Source: CAYFLR01 sp964343805 (GTDB lineage: Bacteria > Bdellovibrionota_B > Oligoflexia > CAYFLR01). Taken from it: a stretch of 31,566 nt of DNA. Where the stretch lies: assembly GCA_964343805.1 (NCBI GenBank), contig CAYFLR010000069.1:1-31566 (forward strand), in the 5' to 3' direction. Shown here one piece after another: positions 8,058-17,228 of this stretch. The notes below the pieces were generated by a model, which had not been told where the DNA came from, did not search any database, and saw nothing but the letters and a program-made list of their open reading frames with translations. The translations under genes and the position numbers were made by a program. How positions within the stretch are numbered: the first letter of the stretch is position 1; each line of letters opens with the position of its first letter.

Positions 8058-8855
8058 TTATTCACCTTGCAAACAGATATCCGGCATCTTTGCTGGTTCT
8101 GTAAATTCTTTCAAATTGAAATCATAGACAAACTTATGGTCCCAATGGAAGCAGTGAAGAGGAGAAGTTGTGATGTTACTGCCTACTTGATCTACTTGTT
8201 TGGGTAAATCCCTATACTTATAAATGCAAGTTTTAAATTCTAACCAAATATTATGAGCTTCCTGCTTACCACCAATAGGAGTTTTTAAATTGGCTCCCCC
8301 AGGAAGATCACTAATGAAAACGATGGGGTGAGGAGGAAGCTCTCTAAAGTAATATTGTGCTGTGTTAGGATTGGTGGAATTAGGATCTTTATTCCATTTT
8401 AAAAGCGCAAAACGACCCACATCTAAATAGGAGGAGTAAATTGGGTCACTGCTATCAGAGTCTATCATCCAAGTGGGGTGTATAAAAGTTACTATATCAC
8501 CAAAGTAATGACGTGAAATTGATAATGAATCGGTGACAGTTAAACCATCATAGGAGGATATGTATTGACAGCCCTTTATAAACTGGACAATAGCGTAGTC
8601 TTCTATATTTGCAATATCTTCAGTCTCGTAAGCAGCGATAATATCCGTCATATGGTAGGCATATTTAGGGGCTAAACCGGGCAGGAAGACTTGCTTTTTC
8701 TTAATATCTATCCAATACTTTAACAAACCGCAACTGCCAGTGCTTTCACAATTCTCTTGATTGTCAAAGAATTGCTGCTGTTGATCTGTAACTATAACCT
8801 TAGCCTGAATAGATGTGTAACCTATTAATAATATTAAATAAACAAACTTAACCAT
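8058..8855 (-). CDS. Secreted protein of unknown function with conserved-looking cysteines
   Basis: The 265-residue product has a clear signal peptide (MVKFVYLILLIGYTSIQA). The mature region contains Cys residues in ENCESTGSC, KGCQY, KTCIYK, LHCFHW and DICLQ, consistent with periplasmic disulfides. The sequence HDIIAA-like helices are absent. Instead it is rich in aromatic and Asp/Ser residues, for example TFIHPTWMIDSDSSDP. I do not recognise a family or catalytic motif. The ATG at 8855 is preceded by AAAGGAG, and that ribosome site is embedded in a perfect 6+6 inverted repeat (8866-8882). It stands alone, convergent with the barrel gene and about 90 bases from the end of the SDR gene. Confidence 0.75.
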   Translation of the reverse strand: MVKFVYLILLIGYTSIQAKVIVTDQQQQFFDNQENCESTGSCGLLKYWIDIKKKQVFLPGLAPKYAYHMTDIIAAYETEDIANIEDYAIVQFIKGCQYISSYDGLTVTDSLSISRHYFGDIVTFIHPTWMIDSDSSDPIYSSYLDVGRFALLKWNKDPNSTNPNTAQYYFRELPPHPIVFISDLPGGANLKTPIGGKQEAHNIWLEFKTCIYKYRDLPKQVDQVGSNITTSPLHCFHWDHKFVYDFNLKEFTEPAKMPDICLQGE

Positions 8856-8865
8856 AATTTTCTCC

Positions 8866-8882
8866 TTTGACCTTCAGTCAAA
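8866..8882. promoter_or_regulatory. Inverted repeat covering the ribosome-binding site of the secreted-protein gene
   Basis: TTTGAC (8866-8871) and GTCAAA (8877-8882) are perfect complements separated by five bases. Read on the minus strand, this hairpin includes most of the AAAGGAG ribosome site of the gene that starts at 8855. It could be a repressor operator or an RNA hairpin that hides the site. Only the bases support it. Confidence 0.4.
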
Positions 8883-8949
8883 CGGGCAAATCATAGCCTA
8901 GAATTGGTGAAAAATCAATTTTAATTTAACAAATTAAAAACAAAGGGTT

Positions 8950-10011
8950 CTAAGTCCGTCCCTCAAAACCTTGGTAGATCTCTTCCATGATCTTTCGAAG
9001 ATCATATTTAAAGTTCCACTCAGGGTAATGCTCTTTGAATTTATTAACGTCACTAATGTACCAGATATGGTCACCAATACGGTTGGTTTCACTGTACTTA
9101 CTATTGAGCTTTTTACCGGCAATTTCTTCGCATATATTCACGGCTTCTAGCATAGAGCAGTTACTATAACGGCTTCCCCCTGCATTGCAAACCTCAGCAA
9201 TACGAGGAGACTGATAGAAATGCCAGAACATGTTGACGAGATCATAGGAATGAATATTATCCCTCACCTGCTTACCTTTGTAGCCGAAAATGGTATATTC
9301 ATTGCCAGTAATTACACACTTCATGAGGTAAGAAAGAAAACCATGCAGCATGGTGCCGGAGTGACCAGGACCAGTGAGACATCCCCCTCTAAAAATAGCA
9401 GTATTCATTTCAAAGTATCTTCCATACTCTTGCACTAAAACATCAGCAGCCACTTTGGATGCCCCAAAAAGCGAGTGCTTGGTTTGGTCAATGGACATGA
9501 ACTCATCTATTCCATGTTCAAAGTAAGCATGGGAAGAATCAATTTCCCAACGGGTCTCTTGCTCAACAAGAGGGAGTCTATTAGGGGTATCCCCGTATAC
9601 TTTATTAGTGGAGGTAAAGATAAAAGGAACCTTTGGGCAATACTTCCGTGTGTTTTCTAACATGACCAAAGTACCATTGGCATTTACGGTGAAGTCGGTA
9701 TAAGGCTCATTGGCAGCCCAGTCATGAGAAGGCTGCGCCGCAGTATGAATGATAAGTTCGATGTCAGAGCTATGCTCTTTGAATATTTTTTCAATCTCTT
9801 CATCAGAACGAATGTCTACATCGTAATGAAGGTAGTCAGGAATTTCTTTCTCAAGTCTCTCTCTTGACCACTTAGTAGAAGCGTCATCGCCAAAAAAGAC
9901 TTTACGCATATCATTGTCTATTCCTACAATTTTAAATCCTTTTTGACTAAAAAAGCGAACCGACTCGGCTCCTATAAGTCCCGCTGATCCGGTGATGATG
10001 ACTGTTTTCAT
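8950..10011 (-). CDS. NAD-dependent sugar-nucleotide epimerase (CDP-paratose/tyvelose 2-epimerase-like SDR)
   Basis: This extended SDR of 353 residues has the motif GSAGLIGAES near the start. Other landmarks are HTAAQPSHDWA, STNKVYGDTPN and GYKGKQVRDNIHS, which resemble the RfbE (tyvelose epimerase) group. The catalytic position usually occupied by tyrosine (YxxxK) reads F182-GAS-K186. The ATG at 10011 has GGGAGAG six bases upstream and gives a standard N-terminus; a reading from 10092 would add 27 residues without support. The donor nucleotide (CDP, UDP or dTDP) cannot be told from sequence. A second epimerase of the same general kind lies at 23986-25053. It is divergent from the 10207 operon. 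Confidence 0.85.
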   Translation of the reverse strand: MKTVIITGSAGLIGAESVRFFSQKGFKIVGIDNDMRKVFFGDDASTKWSRERLEKEIPDYLHYDVDIRSDEEIEKIFKEHSSDIELIIHTAAQPSHDWAANEPYTDFTVNANGTLVMLENTRKYCPKVPFIFTSTNKVYGDTPNRLPLVEQETRWEIDSSHAYFEHGIDEFMSIDQTKHSLFGASKVAADVLVQEYGRYFEMNTAIFRGGCLTGPGHSGTMLHGFLSYLMKCVITGNEYTIFGYKGKQVRDNIHSYDLVNMFWHFYQSPRIAEVCNAGGSRYSNCSMLEAVNICEEIAGKKLNSKYSETNRIGDHIWYISDVNKFKEHYPEWNFKYDLRKIMEEIYQGFEGRT

Positions 10012-10206
10012 TTCTCTCCCCATTTTAAAACATTGATTAGACCTTTGGTTGAGGCAGGTCCCCTTATACAAAAGGATAGGGGTTGTATGCAAGGATTATC
10101 TTTGGATGCTCAAATTACCAAAAAAAAAGACCATGGGAGTCACTTTTTTTTACTTTATTTATATAAGCAAAACAACTATATTGGCAGCCTTAATTGAGGA
10201 ATATTC

Positions 10207-12144
10207 ATGTTAAATTACAGATATACACTTTCCCGTTTAATGGTACTGCTCTTGGCCATTAGCGGTTTTCAGCTCGGTGCTATGATCCTTTCAATTGTGG
10301 GAGGCGAGCTCTCTTATATGGGGCATAGCTCCAGCCAAATACTACGAGAAACCTTTTCCCTCTATTGGTTTTACCTACTGAGAGTTTTCCAAACCTGTTT
10401 CGTTATGAATGTGATGGTCACATTGGTTTTAGCACTCCCTTTTTGCTTTTGGCCCCCCTTAAAAGATGAATCCTTTAAAAAGAGATTTTGGATATCAGGT
10501 CTTATCAGCCTTTTTATCTACATGCTGGTGATTGGAGTGGGTTTTATTAAAAACCCCAGTGCCATTAGCAATCAAAACCCCGAGCTCTATGATCTTTTTA
10601 TTTTCAAATTTTTGGCCAGCCAAGCCGGTTTTTTCACTTTAATAACAGGAGCAGGACTTGGATTCTTTCTGTTCATCCTATCCAAGAGTGTAGATCTTAA
10701 AATGAAGATCGCACTGCCCATTTACTACTCCCTATTGGCTATTCCCCTCTATTTAGGAGAATCACAGCCTAGTAATGTGAGACTTCCGGAAAAGAGCGTT
10801 GTCATTTTAATGGCTGATAGCTTTCGATCCGAGGCAACATTAGAAAAAGCTTTGCCTTATTCTTCTAAGCTGATCAATAAACTAAGCCACAGCTTTTTAC
10901 CCTCTTTCACTCCTCCGATTCCCAGGACCGCTCCTTCCCTAGTATCCTTATTTACAAGCAGGCTCCCCTCAGAAAGTAGGGTAACCACCATGTTTAGCCC
11001 TGAAGAGACTTTCGACCAAACTCATCATTCTGTCGTTACTCACTTTAGAAACAAGAATTATTGCTCATTAGTGTTTGGTGAGTACCCTGCTGAAATGCTC
11101 CATCGGATTGATTTAAACTTTCAATACACAGAAGTGCCCTTGGTTCGTTTTAAAGAGATCTCAGGAGGTGCATTAATTGAAAAATTAACCTTTTCCCTCG
11201 CCAGCTTGCTGTGGTGGCAGGTGAGAAAGAACAATCGATTGCTCAAGAATTTAGCGGAGGGACTTCCCACTGTGGCATCTCCTAATGTATTGATTAAAAA
11301 TTGGACCCATCGTATCCAGCAAAAGTGCGGGGATAGGCCGAGCCTCTCATTGTTGTTTTTTAATCAACCCCACTTCCCTTACACCCAAACTTTTCCACAC
11401 TACTGGGGGACTCCCTTTTCTTATGAAGGTTCTTTCCGATATCAAAAACATGTTCAACACAATCCCAAAAGCCCTGAAGATAAAAAGCAGATTTTAAGAC
11501 TCTATAATCAATCCAAAGCCTCGTCTGACCATGCCATCGCCGAACTATTGCATACTTTAAAAAAGAACAATCAACTGAAGGGACGGACCGTCTATATTTT
11601 GGGTGATCATGGGGAGAGTCTTTACGATGAGGGTCGGAGTTTTATGGGCCATGGCGATCATATTGAGCATCACCAAGGCAACTCCACCTTCTTAGTGACA
11701 ATTCCTGAATCCACCAAAATGGATCAACTCATAAAACAAGCAGACAGAAATGAACTTCAAACCACCTATTTTCCTACGATCCTACTAGCTGATACGGGAT
11801 TCGAACCCCCTAAGAAGTTTACTCCCACCCTTCCTCCGGACACCATCTATCTTGAGACAGGCTTATGGATGATGAATGCAGGTCATCTCCCTCCATCTCG
11901 TGTTAACTATCCGGGGATTGAACGACTTCTCACTCTAGGTAAAGGGGGACATCTCATCATAAAGAATGATTATCGCTACATAGTAGAGTATGCAAAAAAT
12001 AGATCCTTTTTTCAAAAGGGAAACCGTTACCAGCACTATCCCAAGAAATATGGAACAACCCAGTTTAAAAATAAAACCTCAATAAATACAAAGGATCTCC
12101 CAGTGGATTTTTTAAAACTATTTCCAGGACAAAATGACTATTAA
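10207..12144 (+). CDS. Membrane-anchored alkaline phosphatase/sulfatase-superfamily transferase (LtaS/EptA-like)
   Basis: About five hydrophobic segments in residues 5-185 anchor a periplasmic catalytic domain of the sulfatase fold. The first metal ligand is D204 in ILMADSF. The nucleophile position is threonine, T241 in PRTAPSLVSLFTS. This aligns with the formylglycine cysteine of sulfatases and with the threonine of phosphoethanolamine and glycerol-phosphate transferases. The second metal site is D467-H468 in LGDHGESL, with GHGDHIEHH after it. These residues suggest transfer of a phospho-substituent from a phospholipid to a surface glycan or lipid. GAGGA lies near the ATG. Its last codons overlap the next gene by 11 bases, giving a three-gene operon. 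The acceptor and donor are unknown. Confidence 0.85.
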   Translation: MLNYRYTLSRLMVLLLAISGFQLGAMILSIVGGELSYMGHSSSQILRETFSLYWFYLLRVFQTCFVMNVMVTLVLALPFCFWPPLKDESFKKRFWISGLISLFIYMLVIGVGFIKNPSAISNQNPELYDLFIFKFLASQAGFFTLITGAGLGFFLFILSKSVDLKMKIALPIYYSLLAIPLYLGESQPSNVRLPEKSVVILMADSFRSEATLEKALPYSSKLINKLSHSFLPSFTPPIPRTAPSLVSLFTSRLPSESRVTTMFSPEETFDQTHHSVVTHFRNKNYCSLVFGEYPAEMLHRIDLNFQYTEVPLVRFKEISGGALIEKLTFSLASLLWWQVRKNNRLLKNLAEGLPTVASPNVLIKNWTHRIQQKCGDRPSLSLLFFNQPHFPYTQTFPHYWGTPFSYEGSFRYQKHVQHNPKSPEDKKQILRLYNQSKASSDHAIAELLHTLKKNNQLKGRTVYILGDHGESLYDEGRSFMGHGDHIEHHQGNSTFLVTIPESTKMDQLIKQADRNELQTTYFPTILLADTGFEPPKKFTPTLPPDTIYLETGLWMMNAGHLPPSRVNYPGIERLLTLGKGGHLIIKNDYRYIVEYAKNRSFFQKGNRYQHYPKKYGTTQFKNKTSINTKDLPVDFLKLFPGQNDY

Positions 12145-14449
12145 TTTGACGACAACACTAATTTTAGTAATGAGTGTCCTTCTGCTTTCTAATTCCAAAG
12201 TGGAGGCCAGTTGGCAGGTTGAAAAAAGACTGTTTGAAGATTCTCATTCAAACAAATCCAGATTCTACCCCCACCTCTATCGGGTGACCTACAGGCACAG
12301 TGTTCTCATAGAGGGAGCCGGAGTTAAAATCTCTCACCAAGGAGTTGATCTCCATTCTGAGTTAAGAACCACTCACTCAAATGGGCAGAAAATCCTAGCC
12401 AAGAATTTGGAATTGCAACTGGGATATATCACTAAACCACGGGTATTGACCGCTCAAAGTTGTCCAGTGCGCCTGAGTTTAAATTATGGTGAAGGACAGA
12501 TTGATCACAATATTAATATCCCGCTTAAATCTATGGACCCTGACTTTTGGTCTCCTCAAGAGATTAAAAAATATGACTTTCTCATGCCCAGCCATCGCTT
12601 CTCTATTCCACCGGAAGCGCCCTTTATCCAAATATCATTGAGCCCACTTAGTGATTGCTCAAGTGGAGAGCTCATTCTGTTCAATCCCCTGATCTGGTCT
12701 CAATCTCAAGGAAAACCTGGCAAAAGGTTTATTTTACTCATTCATGATGGGGTGTCAGGAGATTGGTTAAAAAAAGCCCCTCACCTCTTTAAGAATGCTT
12801 TAAAGTTTTATGGTTCGAAACAAAAATCAGCCGTTTTAGACAGAGCCATATCACCAGGCAGCAACACCTTTGACACGACTCTGACCGTTTTTAATGGGAA
12901 ATATAACGGCAATTACCTTAGATTTCCCAAATCAACTCAGTTCAAGAAAGTGGTCTCACATCAAAGTGGTTTGGTTCCCATGTTTTTAGAACAGGGGTAT
13001 GAAGCGATCAGTTTTAGCTCCAATTACCTCATGTCTTCCTCTTTTGCTCACACTGGTTTTCGTAACCTAGTGAATCTAGATATTCACGGAAGTTCATGGA
13101 ACCACCACCACGCCGAAGTCCTCACCCAGTGGTTGGTGGATTGGCTAGAAAGACACCCTGAACATGATGTCTTTTTTGCTGTATGGTTTGATGTAACTCA
13201 CGCCTGGAATAATGCTCCCCATCAAGGGAAATGGTACAAAGATAAGGACAGCCACAAGGTCTACCCTCAAATTCTACGACGTGATGATGCGGAAAGAATG
13301 GCCAAAGCCATCTCTTATTTAGATACAGTATTAGAACCCTTCTACTCTCATCCCTTAATTCGAAAGAGCGATGTGATTCAGTTTTCAGATCATGGAGTTA
13401 ATTTTGACACCTTAGGTAATAAAACAGATCTTTGGGGTTCCTGCGGCACTGATACGGCCACTGCCAATTGGCATCTCTTTCCAGTTTCAGTTCGAGTTCC
13501 TTTCTTTATGCGTTCACAACAACCGATTAGGGTTCAATCTAAAGACTATGGATTAATGAATCTACTGGCTTTTGCTCTTCACAAACATAATCCTGCTTTA
13601 AGTTACTATAGCAAACTGGATCATTCTCTAGAAAATGGACAACTCCCCAACCAGCCACACCCTATGATTTTTGGACATGGGGGGCGGATGGGGGTAATCA
13701 CCCAACAAAATTACTTTCTCTATTCTCCTTACATCTGCAAAGGACAAAATCTTCCCACTCTTCTAGACTATAGTAACAAGCTAAAACCAACACCCCTGTC
13801 TAGTTTTTATAATCTTCAAAAAAGGCTCGCAAAACACCAACTCATTCCAACTCAAAAAGTGAGCATTCACCTGCTAAATTTAGGGGGTGAAACTTGTACC
13901 GCTTCATTAACCACTCCAGGGCTTTTCTTTGATCAACATGGAAATGCAACCAGCAAGCTCACCTTAAAACCTAAAATCCACCAATGGCTCACCAAGACGG
14001 ATATCTTTATTCCCTTTTATGGAAAAAAACTGGAAAAGCAAAACTGGAATCACTTTAATCGAGTGACACTTTCTGCAGATCAGAAGAACTGCCTCTTTGT
14101 AGACACCAGATATGTCACCCACCCCATATCATCAGCTACACCTAGCCATCTGGGCTACTTTAAAAACTTTCACCCCTCCTTACAGATCAAACCGAAGTTA
14201 AAAACCTCCCAAAAACAGGGAGTCTTTTTAAACCTTCAATTTTCGGATGCCATTTTAGTATTTAGCGAAAATAGCAGATCTTGGGTTAACCAAGAAGATA
14301 TGGCCATTCATCATAAGCCTTCTTTCAACAAGAAAAATACAACCTCTAATCAAGTGAAATCCAAGAAGGTCAAAAAGCAAAAGTTTATCAGTAAAGAACT
14401 TAAGAGCCTAATGAAAGCTTGGGGGTATATCCAAAGTGAAGATGAATAG
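12134..14449 (+). CDS. Secreted sulfatase-superfamily protein with long C-terminal extension
   Basis: A signal peptide (MTINLTTTLILVMSVLLLS) leads into an N-terminal all-beta-looking region (about 30-195) and a sulfatase-fold domain. Metal ligand D205 lies in LLIHDGVSGDW. The nucleophile position is T245 in GSNTFDTTLTVFNGKY, and D419-H420 lie in FSDHG. The C-terminal stretch (about 560-771) has no recognised motif and ends Lys-rich. The protein lacks the multi-pass anchor of its neighbour, so it may act in the periplasm on the same substrate. It overlaps the upstream gene by 11 bases and the downstream gene by 14, so translation is probably coupled. The reaction is inferred from fold and operon only. 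Confidence 0.8.
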   Translation: MTINLTTTLILVMSVLLLSNSKVEASWQVEKRLFEDSHSNKSRFYPHLYRVTYRHSVLIEGAGVKISHQGVDLHSELRTTHSNGQKILAKNLELQLGYITKPRVLTAQSCPVRLSLNYGEGQIDHNINIPLKSMDPDFWSPQEIKKYDFLMPSHRFSIPPEAPFIQISLSPLSDCSSGELILFNPLIWSQSQGKPGKRFILLIHDGVSGDWLKKAPHLFKNALKFYGSKQKSAVLDRAISPGSNTFDTTLTVFNGKYNGNYLRFPKSTQFKKVVSHQSGLVPMFLEQGYEAISFSSNYLMSSSFAHTGFRNLVNLDIHGSSWNHHHAEVLTQWLVDWLERHPEHDVFFAVWFDVTHAWNNAPHQGKWYKDKDSHKVYPQILRRDDAERMAKAISYLDTVLEPFYSHPLIRKSDVIQFSDHGVNFDTLGNKTDLWGSCGTDTATANWHLFPVSVRVPFFMRSQQPIRVQSKDYGLMNLLAFALHKHNPALSYYSKLDHSLENGQLPNQPHPMIFGHGGRMGVITQQNYFLYSPYICKGQNLPTLLDYSNKLKPTPLSSFYNLQKRLAKHQLIPTQKVSIHLLNLGGETCTASLTTPGLFFDQHGNATSKLTLKPKIHQWLTKTDIFIPFYGKKLEKQNWNHFNRVTLSADQKNCLFVDTRYVTHPISSATPSHLGYFKNFHPSLQIKPKLKTSQKQGVFLNLQFSDAILVFSENSRSWVNQEDMAIHHKPSFNKKNTTSNQVKSKKVKKQKFISKELKSLMKAWGYIQSEDE

Positions 14450-16994
14450 AACCATGGGCCTTGGCCTCTTAATGCTCCTTTATTTTGGTTCGGGATTCAC
14501 TTCCCTGCTATTGCAAGGAATTTTTGTTAAAAAACTTTCTCTTGTTTTTGGCGTCACCTCCCAAGCCATGGCAGCGGTGCTGGTGGCTTTCATGTTTGGG
14601 CTGGCAGTAGGTGCTCGCGCTTGTGCAGAAATCGGAGAGCGAATAAAATATCCCATTATTCTTTATGGTTTATTAGAGTTTTCTATCGGTCTCTATGGTC
14701 TCTACTTTATTGATTTACTCGATCTCTTTAAACCCGGTTATTTTTATCTTTATAACCAGAGCGATAATATTTTCACTCTAGTTCTCATTCTTAGACTCTT
14801 GTTTGCCATTTTGCTGATCTTTCTTCCCACCTTTTTAATGGGAGCCTCCCTTCCCTTGCTTGCTGTAGCACTTCGACAGTTCCAGCAAATTGGGAAACTT
14901 AATCGTTACTACGGGATAAATATTATTGGAGCAGCCTGTGGTACAATTATTGTAGCTTACTACCTCATGCCGAGCTTAGGAATTTTATCTTCCCTTCATT
15001 TTGTTTTTACCATTAATAGTCTCATTTTACTGCTCGCCTTCGCTGTAACTGCACTCAATAGCCCTCGCCAGGAAGAGCACTCAACCAAGAAAAAATCAGG
15101 TACCGCTACCAAAAAGAAAATAAAATTTAAAAACCCCCTGAAGGATCGAGAGATCTATCTAACGGCCTTTCTGAGTGGTTTTCTCATTTTTTCCTTTGAA
15201 ATTATCTGGAACCACCTTTTATCTGTGGTGGTGGGCACGTCAATCTATGCTTATGCCATTATGACATCCTCCACTTTGATAGCCATGGGGCTCGCTTCTT
15301 TTTATGTACAACAAAGAACGGATAAGTTTCAAAATACAGGCAAGGCTATCGCTATTTCAATGTATTTATTTACCTTAACAGCCTTGGTGAGCCTACTCTT
15401 TTGGGATCGGATCCCCAATATTTTTCTGGCCTTCAATTTTGTAAATAACTCTTTCTTATTAATGGAAACCATCCGTTTTGTTGTCTGTTTTATTATTGTT
15501 ATTGTTCCGGCCTTCTTTGCCGGTCTCATTTTCCCCACCCTCCTTTTCCTCATTGAACATGATAAAAAAGCAGCCGTAAAAAAGATCGGTGTCATGTATT
15601 GGATCAACACCGCCGGAACTATTGTAGGATCAATTTGTGGGGGGTTTATATTAATTAATTACCTGGGAAGCCGGGGAAGTTTCATCCTACTTGCCTCGTG
15701 CAGTTCGATTTGGGCTATTTATTTAGCAACTAAACAGAACATTCCTAAATGGATATCTGGTGCAGCAACCGCTTTCATTGTTATCTTTATATTAGCTCTT
15801 CCCTCCTGGAACTTAAAATCCTTCTTATCGGGAGCTCATATCTATTTTTCTAAATATAACGATAAAATAGATCAGGTGCTTTTTCATGAAGAGGACAATG
15901 CGGGGGGAGTCACTTCAGTAGTGAAACATAAAGGGGTGCAAACTCTTTTAACTAATGCTAAATTTGAAGGCAATGACGGCAATGAAATCAAAGACCAGCA
16001 ACACTTTGCACTCATTCCTAACCTCTTTGTTAAGAATTATCAAAGGGCAATGAACATCGGTTTAGGAACCGGTAGCACTCTCCATATGATTGCTTCTTTT
16101 CCCTATAAAACCATTGATTGCGTTGAACTATCACCCAATATTGTTAAGGCAGCCAGAAAGTTTTTTCATCACATTAATGGCAATGTGCTAGACGATCCAA
16201 GGGTAAATATTCATATCAATGATGGGCGAAACTACCTTCTCAATCGAATCTATGAAAGAAAAGAGGGCAAAACCCTAGAGAACTACGATCTGATCTCCAT
16301 TGAGTTAACCAGTATTTGGTTTGCTGGCGCTGCCAATTTATATAGCCAAGAGTTTTATCAACTGGTGAAGAAAAACCTGAACAAGGCAGGGATTCTCCAA
16401 CAGTGGCTCCAACTCCACCATATCTCTCTACAAGATATTGGGGTCATTTTAAAAACATTGAAAGAGAACTTTAAATATGTGCAGCTATGGCTACCTAGCC
16501 ATCAAGGTATTGTGATTGCCAGTGATTCCCCCATCACCTATCACAGCGATCAATTGAAATTAAATCAGAATATTTCCAAAAATGTATTTTTTGTTGAGAA
16601 ACCCTACACGATCTTAGGAGATATCCTCCTAGATACCGCAGGGATTGCATCTTATATTGAATCCTTGGAACAAAAGAAGGGTCTTTTACCCCAATCGACG
16701 GATAACAACCTTTACCTAGAATATAGTACCCCTAAGGGCAATGCCTTAGGGTACAATTTTAGTGATAATTTCAGTTCTCTCTATCAGTTCTCTAATGACA
16801 ACTGGATCAACAAGGCGGTTAAAAGCTCCTCTCTTGCTCAAGCCTTACCCTATATTCAACTGGGACGAGCCCACTTTTTTCCCACAGGATCTTTGCAGTG
16901 GCACCAATCCGTTGCCGCAGGGTTAAGGCAGCTTCCGGAAGCCGAAGTCATTGATATTCGTACAAAACTGGTAAAACTACTGTTTGAACGCTAG
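14436..16994 (+). CDS. Multi-pass membrane protein fused to a spermidine-synthase-like domain
   Basis: The first 470 residues contain roughly twelve or more hydrophobic helices in two halves, joined by a basic loop near residue 220 (KKKSGTATKKKIKF). The remaining part is a Rossmann methyltransferase-like domain of the spermidine synthase superfamily. It has a SAM-site glycine motif, GLGTGST (542-548), an acidic ribose ligand E564 in VELSP, and INDGRNYL. The position of the catalytic Asp of true aminopropyltransferases is E623 in YDLISIELTSIW, and the usual DxxDP is missing. Polyamine synthesis is therefore doubtful. Fused proteins of this type are known but mostly uncharacterised. It closes an overlapping operon with two sulfatase-fold proteins. 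A strong hairpin lies inside the gene at 16726-16754. Confidence 0.8.
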   Translation: MKMNRTMGLGLLMLLYFGSGFTSLLLQGIFVKKLSLVFGVTSQAMAAVLVAFMFGLAVGARACAEIGERIKYPIILYGLLEFSIGLYGLYFIDLLDLFKPGYFYLYNQSDNIFTLVLILRLLFAILLIFLPTFLMGASLPLLAVALRQFQQIGKLNRYYGINIIGAACGTIIVAYYLMPSLGILSSLHFVFTINSLILLLAFAVTALNSPRQEEHSTKKKSGTATKKKIKFKNPLKDREIYLTAFLSGFLIFSFEIIWNHLLSVVVGTSIYAYAIMTSSTLIAMGLASFYVQQRTDKFQNTGKAIAISMYLFTLTALVSLLFWDRIPNIFLAFNFVNNSFLLMETIRFVVCFIIVIVPAFFAGLIFPTLLFLIEHDKKAAVKKIGVMYWINTAGTIVGSICGGFILINYLGSRGSFILLASCSSIWAIYLATKQNIPKWISGAATAFIVIFILALPSWNLKSFLSGAHIYFSKYNDKIDQVLFHEEDNAGGVTSVVKHKGVQTLLTNAKFEGNDGNEIKDQQHFALIPNLFVKNYQRAMNIGLGTGSTLHMIASFPYKTIDCVELSPNIVKAARKFFHHINGNVLDDPRVNIHINDGRNYLLNRIYERKEGKTLENYDLISIELTSIWFAGAANLYSQEFYQLVKKNLNKAGILQQWLQLHHISLQDIGVILKTLKENFKYVQLWLPSHQGIVIASDSPITYHSDQLKLNQNISKNVFFVEKPYTILGDILLDTAGIASYIESLEQKKGLLPQSTDNNLYLEYSTPKGNALGYNFSDNFSSLYQFSNDNWINKAVKSSSLAQALPYIQLGRAHFFPTGSLQWHQSVAAGLRQLPEAEVIDIRTKLVKLLFER
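16726..16754. repeat. Strong intragenic hairpin in the SpeE-like gene
   Basis: GTACCCCTAAGG (16726-16737) and CCTTAGGGTAC (16744-16754) are complementary except for one bulged C, with a six-base loop. It encodes STPKGNALGY, a surface-loop-like peptide. No function is known. Confidence 0.6.
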
Positions 16995-17228
16995 GAAATA
17001 AACCCACTTCGGATGTAATTTAAAACTCTACAGCTTAAAAACAATTTCTAACGAGGCTTTAACAAGTTTACTTTTGTTGCGACACTGTCTGGGTGGGACA
17101 ACCACGGGACATTAAATGTGAACATTTTGGCTCAATTCACCAAAAAACCATTTCAATAAGCATCATACCTCTCTTACCAAAACCGGGAAGGTAGTTTTAC
17201 ATTATGATTTCATCACATTGAGATAGGA
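16995..17228. other. Non-coding region between the overlapping operon and the protease cluster
   Basis: I see no gene and no clear terminator hairpin after 16994. The region is AT-rich and leads to the sigma-54-type site at 17229. Confidence 0.5.

Noticed and set aside
8052..8068. AAGGT/ACCTT inverted repeat as a terminator between convergent genes
   Set aside because: The stem is only five bases, no T-run follows, and it overlaps the end of the coding sequence.
10115..10165. A-tract, short GC stem, T-tract resembling a bidirectional terminator
   Set aside because: The GC stem pairs only three bases well, and the site lies between two divergent gene starts, where no transcript ends.
10177..10195. 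TTGGCAG... as a third sigma-54 promoter before 10207
   Set aside because: The -12 GC dinucleotide is absent at the required spacing.
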